The notes: a model not told the origin generated them from the letters alone. 64,000 nucleotides of DNA from DSSM01 sp964484125 (GCA_964484125.1 CAZAEK010000008.1:1-64000); one strand, 5' to 3'. Shown: positions 16,861 to 26,445, counted from the stretch's first letter. Numbers and translations are program-made.

Positions 16861-19500
16861 ATGAATATAAATCCAAATAAATTAACTATTAAAGCGCAGG
16901 AAAGTCTGGCTTCAGCTCAGGAAATTGCTCAGAATTCAGGTAATCAGCAGCTTGATACTGTTCATCTTCTTGCGGCTTTAATTCAGAATAACGATGGTAT
17001 TGTTATACCGGTTTTTCAAAAACTCGGTGCAAATATTAATTTTCTCCAAAACAGAACAAATGAACTGATTGAAAAGCTTCCAAAAGTATCAGGAGCAAGT
17101 ATCGGAAATATGTATATTTCTCAGAATCTTGGAAAGTGTTTTGATATTGCCTTAAAGGAAGCAAATAATCTTAAAGATGAATTTATAAGTACAGAGCATA
17201 TTTTGATTGCACTTGCTTCAGGAAATGATGAATTGGCAGGAATTCTTAAAGACCAGGGAATAACGCGCGAAAACATATTAAGGGTTTTAACTGATATTCG
17301 CGGTAAACAGGCAGTTCGTTCACAAAACCCGGAAGATACATATCAGGCATTGAAAAAATACGGAAGGAATCTGAATGAACTTGCTAAGCTAAATAAGTTA
17401 GATCCTGTAATAGGCAGGGAAGAAGAAATCAGAAGAGTGCTTCAGGTACTATCAAGAAGGACAAAAAATAATCCTGTTCTTATAGGGGAGCCCGGAGTAG
17501 GAAAAACTGCAATAGCTGAAGGACTTGCACATAGAATTGTTTCTGGCGATGTTCCGGAGAACTTAAAAACGAAACAGGTGATAGCACTTGATATGGGCTC
17601 TTTAGTTGCAGGCGCTCAGTTCCGCGGACAATTTGAAGAAAGAATTAAAGCTGTTTTAAAAGAAGTACAGGAGTCAAACGGAGAAATTATTTTATTCATT
17701 GACGAGCTACATACACTTGTAGGTGCCGGTGCTGCAGAGGGCTCTGTTGATGCTGCAAACATTTTAAAACCGGCACTTGCACGCGGAGATCTGCATTGTA
17801 TTGGTGCAACTACAATTGATGAATTCAGAAAATACATAGAAAAAGATCCGGCTCTGGAAAGAAGATTTCAGCCGGTAATGATAAACGAACCCTCTGTAGA
17901 AGATACTATTTCTATACTAAGAGGTTTGAAGGAGAAATATGAAGTACATCACGGAGTTCAGATTACAGATAATGCAATAATCTCAGCCGCTGTATTATCT
18001 AACAGATATATAACTGACAGATATTTACCAGATAAAGCAATAGACCTGATAGATGAAGCGGCGTCAAGACTGAAAATAGAAATTGATTCAATGCCGGAAG
18101 AACTCGATAATATAGAACGTAAGATAAAACAAATTGAAATTGAACGCGAAGCATTAAGGCGTGAAAAGTCATCAGGATATGCAGGAAAAGAAGACGGATT
18201 GAAAAAGAGATTAGATGAGCTTGAAAAGACGCTTGCAGAATTAAATGAAGAAAAAGTGCATTTGAGATTGCACTGGGAAAAGGAAAAGGAACTGATTAAA
18301 ACAATCAGAAACGGTAAGGAGCAGATAGAATCTCTGAAACATCAGGCAGAGAAACTCGAAAGGGAAGGCGATTACGCAAAGGTTGCAGAAATCCGATATG
18401 GAAAAATTGCTTCATTGCAGAAAGAGCTTGAGCAAAAAACAAATGAACTGATGTCAATCCAGCAGAATATGAAAATGCTCAAAGAGCAGGTTGATTCAGA
18501 AGATATTGCTGAAGTAGTATCAAAATGGACAGGAATACCTGTAAGCAAAATGCTTGAAACCGAAAGAGAAAAGCTGATAAATATGGAATCTGCACTCCAT
18601 AAAAGGGTAATAGGGCAGGACGATGCAGTTCAGGCAGTTTCATCTGCAATAAAAAGAGCGAGAGCAGGTTTGCAGGATCAAAACAGACCTATCGGTTCTT
18701 TTATATTTCTTGGTACAACCGGTGTCGGGAAAACAGAGTTAGCAAGGGCTTTGGCAGAATTTCTGTTTGATGATGAACATTCAATTATCAGAATAGATAT
18801 GTCGGAATATATGGAGAAATTTTCTGTAAGCAGATTAATCGGTGCTCCCCCTGGATATGTTGGATATGAAGAAGGCGGTCTGCTGACCGAAGCGGTTCGC
18901 ACAAAGCCATATTCAGTTGTATTACTTGATGAAATTGAGAAAGCTCATCCTGAAGTATTTAATGTTTTACTGCAGGTGCTTGATGAAGGAAGGTTAACAG
19001 ACAGCAAGGGCAGATTGGTGAGCTTTAAAAATACTATCGTAATAATGACATCAAATCTTGGTTCGAATATAATTCAGGAAAAATTAGAATCAATACAGGA
19101 AGAAAACATTGACAGTATAATGGATGAATTGAGAATACAGCTTTCAAATTTATTGCGACAGACAATTCGTCCTGAGTTTTTAAACCGTATTGATGAGATA
19201 ATATTATTCAAGCCACTGACTTCAAATGAGATCAGAAAGATTGTAGATTTGCAGATTGAAAAAGTTCAAACATCGCTTGATGATAAAAACATAACTCTTA
19301 ATATCAGTGAAGAAGCAAAAGAATGGATTGCCAAATTGGGTTATGATATTACTTACGGAGCAAGACCATTGAAGAGAGTTATTCAGAAACATCTTGTAAA
19401 TCCTCTGGCAGAAGAAATACTGAAGGGAAATATCACGACAGGAGATAATGTAAAAGTTAATCTTGGCCAAAGCGGAAAACTGATATTTGAAAAAGATTAA
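16861..19500 (+). CDS. clpB: ATP-dependent disaggregase ClpB
   Basis: Hexameric AAA+ chaperone that rescues aggregated proteins with DnaK. The domain order is complete: an N-terminal double Clp-N domain (1-145), NBD1 with Walker A GEPGVGKT (209-216), the long coiled-coil M domain (about 400-530), and NBD2 with Walker A GTTGVGKT (618-625) followed by the D2-small domain. Length 879 aa is typical. An ideal ribosome-binding site (AGGAGGT, 16849-16856 area) stands before the ATG. A TTGAAA hexamer at 16796-16801 could be a -35 but no good -10 is spaced from it. The gene ends in front of a strong terminator. Confidence 0.97.
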   Translation: MNINPNKLTIKAQESLASAQEIAQNSGNQQLDTVHLLAALIQNNDGIVIPVFQKLGANINFLQNRTNELIEKLPKVSGASIGNMYISQNLGKCFDIALKEANNLKDEFISTEHILIALASGNDELAGILKDQGITRENILRVLTDIRGKQAVRSQNPEDTYQALKKYGRNLNELAKLNKLDPVIGREEEIRRVLQVLSRRTKNNPVLIGEPGVGKTAIAEGLAHRIVSGDVPENLKTKQVIALDMGSLVAGAQFRGQFEERIKAVLKEVQESNGEIILFIDELHTLVGAGAAEGSVDAANILKPALARGDLHCIGATTIDEFRKYIEKDPALERRFQPVMINEPSVEDTISILRGLKEKYEVHHGVQITDNAIISAAVLSNRYITDRYLPDKAIDLIDEAASRLKIEIDSMPEELDNIERKIKQIEIEREALRREKSSGYAGKEDGLKKRLDELEKTLAELNEEKVHLRLHWEKEKELIKTIRNGKEQIESLKHQAEKLEREGDYAKVAEIRYGKIASLQKELEQKTNELMSIQQNMKMLKEQVDSEDIAEVVSKWTGIPVSKMLETEREKLINMESALHKRVIGQDDAVQAVSSAIKRARAGLQDQNRPIGSFIFLGTTGVGKTELARALAEFLFDDEHSIIRIDMSEYMEKFSVSRLIGAPPGYVGYEEGGLLTEAVRTKPYSVVLLDEIEKAHPEVFNVLLQVLDEGRLTDSKGRLVSFKNTIVIMTSNLGSNIIQEKLESIQEENIDSIMDELRIQLSNLLRQTIRPEFLNRIDEIILFKPLTSNEIRKIVDLQIEKVQTSLDDKNITLNISEEAKEWIAKLGYDITYGARPLKRVIQKHLVNPLAEEILKGNITTGDNVKVNLGQSGKLIFEKD

Positions 19501-19552
19501 ACAGACAATCTTTAAAAAATAACCAGATAACAGAAAATTCACTGAAAAAAAG

Positions 19553-19587
19553 AAACCCCCGTACATTGAAATATAAGGGGGTTTTTT
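19553..19587. terminator. bidirectional terminator between clpB and tRNA-Leu
   Basis: A perfect 8-bp stem, AAACCCCC (19553-19560) with GGGGGTTT (19577-19584), runs into TTTTTT on the plus strand. On the minus strand the opposite arm is followed by TTTCTTTTTTT. It would end both clpB and the convergent tRNA transcript. Confidence 0.85.
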
Positions 19588-19588
19588 G

Positions 19589-19674
19589 TGCCCGGGATCG
19601 GAATCGAACCGATACTGACCTTGCGGCCAACAGGATTTTAAGTCCTGCGCGTCTACCAGTTCCGCCACCCGGGC
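19589..19674 (-). tRNA. tRNA-Leu (anticodon UAA)
   Basis: The minus strand folds as a class II tRNA: acceptor GCCCGGG/CCCGGGC, D-arm with GGTAGACGC, anticodon stem CAGGA/TCCTG with loop CTTAAAA giving anticodon TAA, a long variable arm (TTGGCCGCAAGGTCA), and T-arm GGTTCGATTCC. The discriminator is A; CCA is not encoded. It reads UUA codons, common in this AT-rich genome. Confidence 0.96.
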
Positions 19675-19807
19675 AATACGGTAATTCAAAAACAATAATT
19701 TAGCATTTTTTTTAATTCCGTTCAATACAGTAATTTGAATATATGATTTTCATTTTACTTGCATATTAAATCTGCAAATTATAGTTTAAACAAAATAAAA
19801 TTTTGAG

Positions 19808-20182
19808 ATGAAAAATCTTATTTTCTGTTTTTTATTAATAACATTTATAGCTATTTCCGGTTGTGCAACCATATTCACCGGAACGACTCAGGAAATTAAT
19901 TTTTCAAGTGAACCGACTGGTGCTAAGGTTTATATTGACGGAATTGAAGAGGGTACAACTCCTTTAACCGCAACATTCAAAAAGGGAAAGGAGTATAATA
20001 TTGATTTTAAATTAAAAGGATACGAGGATAAATCACTGCGTTTAACTTATTCAATAGGGGTAGGATGGGTTATTCTTGATGTGATTGCAGGATTGGTAGG
20101 AGTGGTTGTTGATGCGATAACTCAGGCGTGGTTTTCATTTGATGTAGAAAACTACAAAGCAGTAATGAGACGGATTAATTAA
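19808..20182 (+). CDS. PEGA-domain lipoprotein
   Basis: 124-aa lipoprotein: signal peptide with lipobox ISGC (Cys19), then a PEGA domain (about 30-75: SEPTGAKVYIDGIEEGTTPL ... GKEYNIDFKLKGYED), a hydrophobic stretch (85-103) and a short tail. PEGA domains are surface or periplasmic beta modules that often bind sugars or peptidoglycan. It stands alone between tRNA-Leu and the envelope cluster. The second hydrophobic segment suggests membrane contact at both ends, or a hairpin. Confidence 0.8.
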   Translation: MKNLIFCFLLITFIAISGCATIFTGTTQEINFSSEPTGAKVYIDGIEEGTTPLTATFKKGKEYNIDFKLKGYEDKSLRLTYSIGVGWVILDVIAGLVGVVVDAITQAWFSFDVENYKAVMRRIN

Positions 20183-20405
20183 ATATTGAAAAAAAAATAA
20201 ACATTTTTTTTTAAAAAAAATTATTATATTGCGAAAACGGGGGGATTTGGATTGAGAGAAAAAAGTTGTTATGTTTAATCTTTAATAGTATTTTATATTA
20301 TCAAAGAATTTTTGTATTAATGTTTATATGTTGATTTTTAAGAAAATAAAATACAAATTATACTTTTAAAATATATTATATAAACTAACTTAAAGGAAAA
20401 AATTG

Positions 20406-21635
20406 ATGTCGGGGAACAACACGAACGCACCCAAAGTTGAGAATCAGAACTCAACGATGACAGGACTCTCTCAAGCAGAGCTTGAAGGAAGGGTTCAGAC
20501 TTTAAGAAAGGATGACTCTGAGTTAATCCAGATTACCGATTACATTGTAAAAAAAGGAATTGCTCAAATCGACAAAGAAGGTTCATTTGCATATTTCAAA
20601 TCTGCAGTTCCTTCTTTTCTTGTTTTGCTTATTTCTTTTATCATTGACGTTTCTTATGTTCCTTTATTTGGACATGTAGCTGCAAATTTTTCTACGTGGT
20701 TATTTCCCGGAATGCCACCTGTAAATCAGGCTTTAGAGCCAATACAACTCTGGTATTATCCTGTGCTTGTGTACGCATTATTCCTTTTCTTTGCAGTCAG
20801 AGCTAATACTACACTGAAACATGAAGTGCTTACAAAAGGCGCCTCTGAAGGAATAATAACAAAGGTTATCGAAAAATATGGCGGTTTAATCGATTCTATT
20901 GGTACTGCTTTGCCACTTTTAGGTGCTGCATTGCTTCTTGTTTCTATTAAGTTAGGTCCGCAATTATTCCTTGGTTTTTCAGTTCCATTCGAAATTAAAT
21001 CAATTATCATTCTTGCTATAGCAAAACTTTTCACTTCCGTTTTTGAAGCTCAGGGATTGAGATATCAGAAAATTGTTGAAGAAGTTAAAAATGTAGAAAC
21101 TGAATATTATTATGAAAACAGGAACAAATTACAGGCTGAGCTTATAACAAAACTCAGTGAATCAAACAGAAAAGTACTTGCTGAACTTGTTATGAATACC
21201 GGCGTAGGACTAAAACAGTTTAACAAGGAAGAAATTGAATACATCTACAAACTCATAAAAATGTCGAATGATGTTACGAAAGAATTTGAGAACAGTATGG
21301 TTAACTTTAAGAATACATTGACAGAAATTAAAAATATAAAATTGTTCGATCAGAATATATCAACTGAATTAAATGCAGTTTCAACAACTCTTACAAATAT
21401 CGCAGGAATTGTTCAAAAATCTTCAGAATATTCATCTTTATTGAGACAACAGCTTGAAGCGGTACATAAGCTCGGGCAGGAAGTAAATAATATTACTATA
21501 AAACTACCGGATGACAAGGCATTGAAGGAATTACAAATGACAGCACATTTCCTGTCAGAAACAGTTTCAAATATGAAAGATCCGGCAGCTTTAAAGAGTC
21601 TCGAAAACCTTGCTTACATTGCCGGTAAAAGATAA
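20406..21635 (+). CDS. multi-span membrane protein with coiled-coil tail (ExbB/MotA- or GldL-like)
   Basis: No certain family. ATG at 20406, two codons after an in-frame TTG at 20403, follows AAAGGA. The 409-aa product has a short cytoplasmic start, about four transmembrane helices (near 62-82, 112-132, 165-184, 194-214) and a long helical/coiled-coil tail (about 220-405). The third-to-fourth helix region (DSIGTALPLLGAALLLVSIKLG ... IIILAIAKLFTSVFEAQGLRY) follows the pattern of the MotA/TolQ/ExbB pore helices; membrane helices plus a coiled-coil tail also resemble GldL of the T9SS motor. It heads a same-strand cluster with a GldM-like protein, a barrel and a LysM protein. A proton-driven envelope motor is my inference. 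Confidence 0.55.
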   Translation: MSGNNTNAPKVENQNSTMTGLSQAELEGRVQTLRKDDSELIQITDYIVKKGIAQIDKEGSFAYFKSAVPSFLVLLISFIIDVSYVPLFGHVAANFSTWLFPGMPPVNQALEPIQLWYYPVLVYALFLFFAVRANTTLKHEVLTKGASEGIITKVIEKYGGLIDSIGTALPLLGAALLLVSIKLGPQLFLGFSVPFEIKSIIILAIAKLFTSVFEAQGLRYQKIVEEVKNVETEYYYENRNKLQAELITKLSESNRKVLAELVMNTGVGLKQFNKEEIEYIYKLIKMSNDVTKEFENSMVNFKNTLTEIKNIKLFDQNISTELNAVSTTLTNIAGIVQKSSEYSSLLRQQLEAVHKLGQEVNNITIKLPDDKALKELQMTAHFLSETVSNMKDPAALKSLENLAYIAGKR

Positions 21636-21671
21636 TTAAGCAATATTTTAAACAACTAAATTTATTCATAA

Positions 21672-22586
21672 ATGAAAGGCAATAGAGACGTTAAATTTAT
21701 AATATATCAGGTTCTTTACATCTTTGTAGTTTGCGTTATAGCACTCAAAGGAGCGAACCTCGATTTGTCTGAAGTAATTTCAAAGGATAATGTGGTAAAA
21801 AAAGAATATGCAGATTCTCTTAAAGCATACATTGATTCTATACTTGCGCTTGGTTTAGTTCCTAAAATTGAAATTGATACTTCGATGATTCCTGCAGAGG
21901 AGTATGAAAAACTGAAAATGCAATTATCACAAATGCAACTCCAGGTACAGTCAATTACTCCACAGATTTCTCAGATACAGCAACAGCAACCACAGATAGA
22001 ACAGAGAATTGAGCAGCAACCGGAAATAAAACGCGAAGAAGGTAAAGAACAAATTATTGAAGTACAGGTACCGAAATTTACACAATATTTAAGTTATACT
22101 ATTAAGAATCCTTATAGCGCAACTCTTACTGTTTTAGGAGATGGAAGCGTTCTGGCAACTATATCTCCCGGCGCATCTGCAAATATTAAACTTTCTGACC
22201 AGAAATCAATTACATATAAAGTTGGAAATTCTACAGGAAGCAGTTCTACAGCTCCGAAGCCGCCACCTAAAGTTTCTATGCAAAGACTCGCTCCTTCAGG
22301 CGATGGAGTTTCTTTAAGAACTATTCAAAGTCAGGTTGGTTATCGTATCTCAATAGATGACCCGGCGCCTGACCAGTTGAAAGTAAAGTTCTCAGGACCT
22401 GTTGTTGTAAAGCAATCAGGTAATACATTTGACGTTACACTTAATTTCCTTAATTCAAAATCTCAGTTTGATAATTATACTGATAATAAAGATGCACCAT
22501 ATACAATCAGTTTTAATGTAACGATTACTGATGCCGCTGGTCAGTCTGTAACAAGAACAGGGCAATTTTCATTTAGTGATTGGTAA
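21672..22586 (+). CDS. single-span periplasmic protein, GldM-like by topology
   Basis: 304 aa with a short basic cytoplasmic start, one membrane helix (about 9-27, YQVLYIFVVCVIALKGANL) and a large periplasmic part: helical/Gln-rich coiled coil (about 40-130), then two beta regions (135-180 and 200-304) separated by an APKPPPK linker. The helix followed by ALKGANLDLSEV resembles the GldM/PorM start (MYLV..AMLALNVS.E.L), where one TM helix precedes beta domains. The ExbD/TolR/MotB class has the same topology. It lies 36 bp after the ExbB/GldL-like gene. Probably the periplasmic partner of that protein; family membership is not established. Confidence 0.5.
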   Translation: MKGNRDVKFIIYQVLYIFVVCVIALKGANLDLSEVISKDNVVKKEYADSLKAYIDSILALGLVPKIEIDTSMIPAEEYEKLKMQLSQMQLQVQSITPQISQIQQQQPQIEQRIEQQPEIKREEGKEQIIEVQVPKFTQYLSYTIKNPYSATLTVLGDGSVLATISPGASANIKLSDQKSITYKVGNSTGSSSTAPKPPPKVSMQRLAPSGDGVSLRTIQSQVGYRISIDDPAPDQLKVKFSGPVVVKQSGNTFDVTLNFLNSKSQFDNYTDNKDAPYTISFNVTITDAAGQSVTRTGQFSFSDW

Positions 22587-22630
22587 AATTTATAAATATA
22601 ATTAAATACATAAACAAAACATCTATAGTT

Positions 22631-23881
22631 ATGAAAAAAGTATTTACTCCGAAGCTTGTAATAATGCTGTTAATGACAGTAGCAATTTTTCTGCAAGCTA
22701 ATTTCTCTTTTGCACAGGAGGAGAATGATAATGATCCGAGAACATGGAAATATTTCAGGATCAATGCAAGAACTTCAGACGATAGTATTTTTCTGAAACT
22801 TCAGGAAGAACTTCTTATTGACCCGATTTTGGAAAGTTATGCTTTAACAGTTAATATACTGGACCCTAACCCGATTAACCAGACTGTTGTAATCGGTGAC
22901 GAAACGTCCCCTGACGCTCTCAGATATTCCTGGTCTCAGTTATCTAAACGGGTTCAGGATGGATTAATAAACTGGACAGGAAGTAATAAGGAAAATCTAA
23001 ACAAGAAAAAACTAAACTACGGTTCAGTATTCTTAGACGCTATCAAGAAAATAAGAATTAAAGAGTTGATTGCTCCGCCTCAGAAGAAAAGGGAAATTGT
23101 AAACACTACAGCATATATTAATCCTTATCTGCAGGCATTCGGCGGTGAGCCTCTTGGAATTCCGATTAAAAGAGGATTCGGATTCTCATTTTATCTCGGA
23201 ACACCTTATACCGGTCCGCTTGAAACCGATAAAATTGGTGCAAACTTCCACCTGCTCGGAGCTAAAGTCGGTGTCAGTACAAGAATTAAAGAATTTGTTT
23301 TAAAACACCAGGCAGGTGCAACACAAAGTGAATCAGAAGGAACATTCGGTAAATATAACAACGTTTTCACTCCGAAACTCGGACTTGAAGCTTCTTACGT
23401 AGTACCTTTTGGTAACTTCTTTGAAGTCGGATATTATACAGTACTCGATTCAGGCGATTATGACCCGCCTCTCCTAATCAGAGTCGAAGGTGATACTACA
23501 TTTATGCCAAATAACGTTGTCTCATCAGGAAGTTTCTTCAACTGGGAATTCAGATATCCGTTCAGAACTTTCGGTTCGACAAGAGCAAAGTTTTATTTAG
23601 CAAGGTATTTGGGTGAAACGCATATCGGATTCATTGGCAGGGAAATGAGACTTGCAGGTTCAGTGTTTGATGTTAGAATCAATGCTACATTAGCCGGAAC
23701 ACGTAATTTCCAATTATTGATTGAAACTATGATTGCTGATATTGCAGAAGGATTCGGGCAGACTGCATTTGCATTCGGACCGTCAATCAGATTGACGAAA
23801 AGTCCAAGCGGCTCATTTGGTGTTGTAACTGCAATGCTGAATATGAGATTGAAAATCGGTGACTTCTACGACGAAAAATAA
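22631..23881 (+). CDS. outer-membrane beta-barrel protein of envelope cluster
   Basis: 416 aa from ATG at 22631 (a TTG at 22580 would add 17 residues ahead of a clear signal peptide). The signal peptide ends FSFAQ at about residue 29. A mixed region (30-150) is followed by a barrel-like series of strands (GFGFSFYLGTPYTGPL, IGANFHLLGAKVGVSTRI, LGLEASYVVPFGNFFEVGYY, FNWEFRYPFRTFG), ending AMLNMRLKIGDFYDEK. No named family recognised. It is third in the cluster and closed by a strong hairpin, so the three genes before the hairpin probably form one transcript. Possibly the outer-membrane element of the same machine. Confidence 0.6.
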   Translation: MKKVFTPKLVIMLLMTVAIFLQANFSFAQEENDNDPRTWKYFRINARTSDDSIFLKLQEELLIDPILESYALTVNILDPNPINQTVVIGDETSPDALRYSWSQLSKRVQDGLINWTGSNKENLNKKKLNYGSVFLDAIKKIRIKELIAPPQKKREIVNTTAYINPYLQAFGGEPLGIPIKRGFGFSFYLGTPYTGPLETDKIGANFHLLGAKVGVSTRIKEFVLKHQAGATQSESEGTFGKYNNVFTPKLGLEASYVVPFGNFFEVGYYTVLDSGDYDPPLLIRVEGDTTFMPNNVVSSGSFFNWEFRYPFRTFGSTRAKFYLARYLGETHIGFIGREMRLAGSVFDVRINATLAGTRNFQLLIETMIADIAEGFGQTAFAFGPSIRLTKSPSGSFGVVTAMLNMRLKIGDFYDEK

Positions 23882-23903
23882 AGTATAAGTTTAATAACAT
23901 AAA

Positions 23904-23940
23904 TTATGGGAAAAGCGGAGTTTCGACGCTTTTCCCATAA
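23904..23940 (+). terminator. strong hairpin after the barrel gene
   Basis: A perfect 14-bp stem (23904-23917 with 23927-23940, loop GAGTTTCGA) is followed by AAGTTTTAAAAGTTTTT. It separates the first three genes of the envelope cluster from the LysM gene; partial read-through is possible because the U-run is interrupted. Confidence 0.75.
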
Positions 23941-23982
23941 AAGTTTTAAAAGTTTTTAAAAATAAAAAAAAGGGATTATGTT

Positions 23983-24762
23983 ATGGGAATTTATTTCTCT
24001 TATCGTGCTCTACTGACGGGATTTATGTTTTTTACCTTCATATTAGTTTCTTTTGCACAGCAACAGGAAAGTTGTTGTGATGAAGCAGAGCTTGAAGCTG
24101 CTCAGAAACAATTTTATGAAGACTTTAAAAAAGCAAAAGACCAGAAGGCACAACTTGAAAATGATATAAGCCTGCTGAATAAAGACCTCAGCAATTTAAA
24201 AGAAATGTTAATCAGCAAGGATAATGAAATAGCAAATCTTGAAAAAGAATATGCTTCACTTATATCTTCGCTGAAATTATCAGAATATGACGGAAAGTTT
24301 CTTGAAACGGAGGGAAAGATAAATCAAAGAATAGGAACTCCAAGAGATGCAAGGAAATCATATTTTGATGAAATATCACTTTCAGCTGCAAAGTGTCTGC
24401 CCAAATATGCTGAAAGATATGCAATAATGAAATCAAATCTTGAAAAGTGGGAAATGGATGAGGCGAAGAAAATTATTGCAACAGATGAAAATGTAACACA
24501 ATATACGGTAGTAAAAGGCGATTGTCTGTGGAAAATAGCAAGTAAGCCCGAGATATACGGAAATTCCAAATTATGGGTGAAAATCTGGGAAGCAAATAAA
24601 AACGGCGTAATAAAAGCACCACGCCATACACCAAGGACAATAAAAAATCCCGATTTAATTTACCCCGGACAGGTATTAAGAATACCGTCATTAACAGAGG
24701 CAGAGAAAAAGCTTTTTGATACTAAAACGGAAAATATAAAAAAGAAAAGAGTTAAAAAGTAG
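23983..24762 (+). CDS. coiled-coil LysM domain protein (periplasmic)
   Basis: 259 aa: signal peptide (about 1-25, VSFAQ), long coiled coil (32-95), helical middle, then a LysM domain (about 171-230: QYTVVKGDCLWKIASKPEIYGN ... LIYPGQVLRIP) that binds peptidoglycan, and a Lys-rich tail. Coupling a coiled coil to a peptidoglycan anchor suggests a cell-wall tether for an envelope complex. It lies directly behind the ExbB/GldL-like, GldM-like and barrel genes, which makes it the likely wall-anchoring member. AGGGATTAT before the ATG is a usable ribosome-binding site. Confidence 0.8.
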   Translation: MGIYFSYRALLTGFMFFTFILVSFAQQQESCCDEAELEAAQKQFYEDFKKAKDQKAQLENDISLLNKDLSNLKEMLISKDNEIANLEKEYASLISSLKLSEYDGKFLETEGKINQRIGTPRDARKSYFDEISLSAAKCLPKYAERYAIMKSNLEKWEMDEAKKIIATDENVTQYTVVKGDCLWKIASKPEIYGNSKLWVKIWEANKNGVIKAPRHTPRTIKNPDLIYPGQVLRIPSLTEAEKKLFDTKTENIKKKRVKK

Positions 24763-24795
24763 TATTATTACAGATAGTTTGTTTTGTATTTAATT

Positions 24796-24831
24796 AAAGG
24801 GTTGTTTCAGAGCGAAGCAACCCTTTTTTAT
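24796..24831. terminator. terminator between the LysM gene and rsmB
   Basis: A 13-bp stem with one G-U pair (24796-24808 with 24814-24826, loop AGAGC) is followed by TTTT. The opposite strand arm is A/T-flanked, so it can serve the LysM gene and the convergent rsmB. Confidence 0.85.
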
Positions 24832-24834
24832 AAT

Positions 24835-26400
24835 TTATCTGGTTTTCCTCAGTCTTGCACCAAAAGCTCCGTCAATTCCGTGAATGTGTGGTAAGGTTTC
24901 TATACATCCGTTTTCGGATACAACCCTCTTATCCACAAAATCCGAGGCATTTTCAAGTTCAAATTCAGGGTGTGATTCTAAAAAGTTTTTTACAATCTCG
25001 TAATTTTCTTCCGGCTCTATTGTACAGGTACTGTAAACCAAAACTCCGCCTGTTTTAAGATATTTCACTGAGCTTTCAAGAATTTCCATTTGAATTTTCT
25101 GAAGTTGATATAAATCCTCGGGTTCTCTTTTCCATTTTATATCGGGTTTCTTTGAAAACACTCCGAAACCTGAACATGGTGCATCAACAAGAAGTTTATC
25201 TGCTTTTCCGATTAGTTTTGTTTTCATTGCTTCTGTCTTAGGGTCAGAAACATCGTCGTGAATAGCAGTAACATTATTATATCCCAAACGTTTGAAATTA
25301 CTGTTCATTTTTTCTGCTTTCAGTAAATACTTATCAATTGAAACAACCTCAGCTTTATCTCCTGAGAGCTCGATTATATGAGAAGATTTTCCGCCCGGTG
25401 CAGCACAAACATCGAGTATTACTTCTCTTTCTTTTGGGTCTAAAAGATGTGAAATCAATCCTGCACTTTCATCCTGAATGGAAAAAAATCCATTCTTAAA
25501 CATTTCATCATCATAAAGTTTTGAGAAAGTTCTCACCGTATAAAATTCACTTAGATAAATTGATTTTGCAAAGTTTATATTTTTACTGCTCAGATAATTT
25601 TCAAACTCTTCATTTGTTGTTTTTAGTTTGTTGATTCTGATATTTATTCCGGGACGTCTGTTGTTTGCCTCGCAAAGTTTAACAGTATTATCAAATCCAT
25701 ATCTCGAAATCCATCTCCTGACTATCCAGTTCGGATGTGATTGTACTATACCGAGATAATTTACTTCATCAATTTCCCTTGTAGGCCAGACTAATGCATC
25801 AAGAGTTCTTAAAATAGTTCTCAGCAATCCGTTAACAACACCGGCATGCTTTTCTCCATGAATAGTTTTTATAAACTCAACTGCTTCATTAACTGCTGCA
25901 GAGTATGGTATCTTGTTAAGGAATAAAATCTGATAGAGAGCAACTCTCATGGCATTTTTGATTTCAGGAACGCATTTCTCATAATTGCCCCTGTAAAATC
26001 CATTCAGAAACCAGTCAAGTCTTCTCATCCATCTAACGACTCCGTTAGCGAGTTCATTTAAAAGTGATTTATCAAAATCATTAAGATTTTTATTTGTTCT
26101 GATTTCATTATCAATCAGTCTCTCAAGTTTTGAATCAGACCTCTCATACCTGCAAATAATTTTAACCGCGCAGGAACGTGCATCTTTATAAATAAATTTA
26201 TTATAATCCATTAAATTTAATTCTTTCGGGTAATAATCAACAACGGAAAATTTTTTATCTTCAGATGGAACCTCAAATCCGGTTTCTATCTGAAAACCGC
26301 CTTCTGTATTTATATCGTTTTCAGAATCTGAATAATTATATGAATTTTTATTGTCTGAATCTTCGTTTGTATTTTTATCTGTTTTATTATTTTCTTCCAT
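24835..26400 (-). CDS. rsmB: 16S rRNA (cytosine-5) methyltransferase RsmB
   Basis: SAM-dependent enzyme making m5C967 in 16S rRNA. After an unusual acidic, Asn/Ser-rich extension (residues 1-60) comes the NusB-like RNA-binding domain (about 68-210). The catalytic domain follows, with SAM motif DVCAAPGGKSSHI, the DAPCSG cysteine that releases product, and the VYSTCTIEPEEN nucleophile cysteine. Without the extension the protein has the usual length of about 450 aa. Met64 (MDYNKF) is an alternative start that would remove the extension. It is followed on the same strand-side by the DinG-like helicase gene 45 bp upstream, possibly an operon. Confidence 0.92.
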   Translation of the reverse strand: MEENNKTDKNTNEDSDNKNSYNYSDSENDINTEGGFQIETGFEVPSEDKKFSVVDYYPKELNLMDYNKFIYKDARSCAVKIICRYERSDSKLERLIDNEIRTNKNLNDFDKSLLNELANGVVRWMRRLDWFLNGFYRGNYEKCVPEIKNAMRVALYQILFLNKIPYSAAVNEAVEFIKTIHGEKHAGVVNGLLRTILRTLDALVWPTREIDEVNYLGIVQSHPNWIVRRWISRYGFDNTVKLCEANNRRPGINIRINKLKTTNEEFENYLSSKNINFAKSIYLSEFYTVRTFSKLYDDEMFKNGFFSIQDESAGLISHLLDPKEREVILDVCAAPGGKSSHIIELSGDKAEVVSIDKYLLKAEKMNSNFKRLGYNNVTAIHDDVSDPKTEAMKTKLIGKADKLLVDAPCSGFGVFSKKPDIKWKREPEDLYQLQKIQMEILESSVKYLKTGGVLVYSTCTIEPEENYEIVKNFLESHPEFELENASDFVDKRVVSENGCIETLPHIHGIDGAFGARLRKTR

Positions 26401-26445
26401 AAAGGAAGATAGTCAATCTGCTTTATATATTAAATGTAATAGAAA

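Noticed and set aside
19222..19725. 167-aa minus-strand ORF
   Set aside because: It runs across tRNA-Leu and the antisense of clpB; no protein-like conservation is visible.
20183..20405. Hidden gene in the 223-bp gap before the envelope cluster
   Set aside because: Only A/T runs and short frames; probably the promoter region of the cluster.
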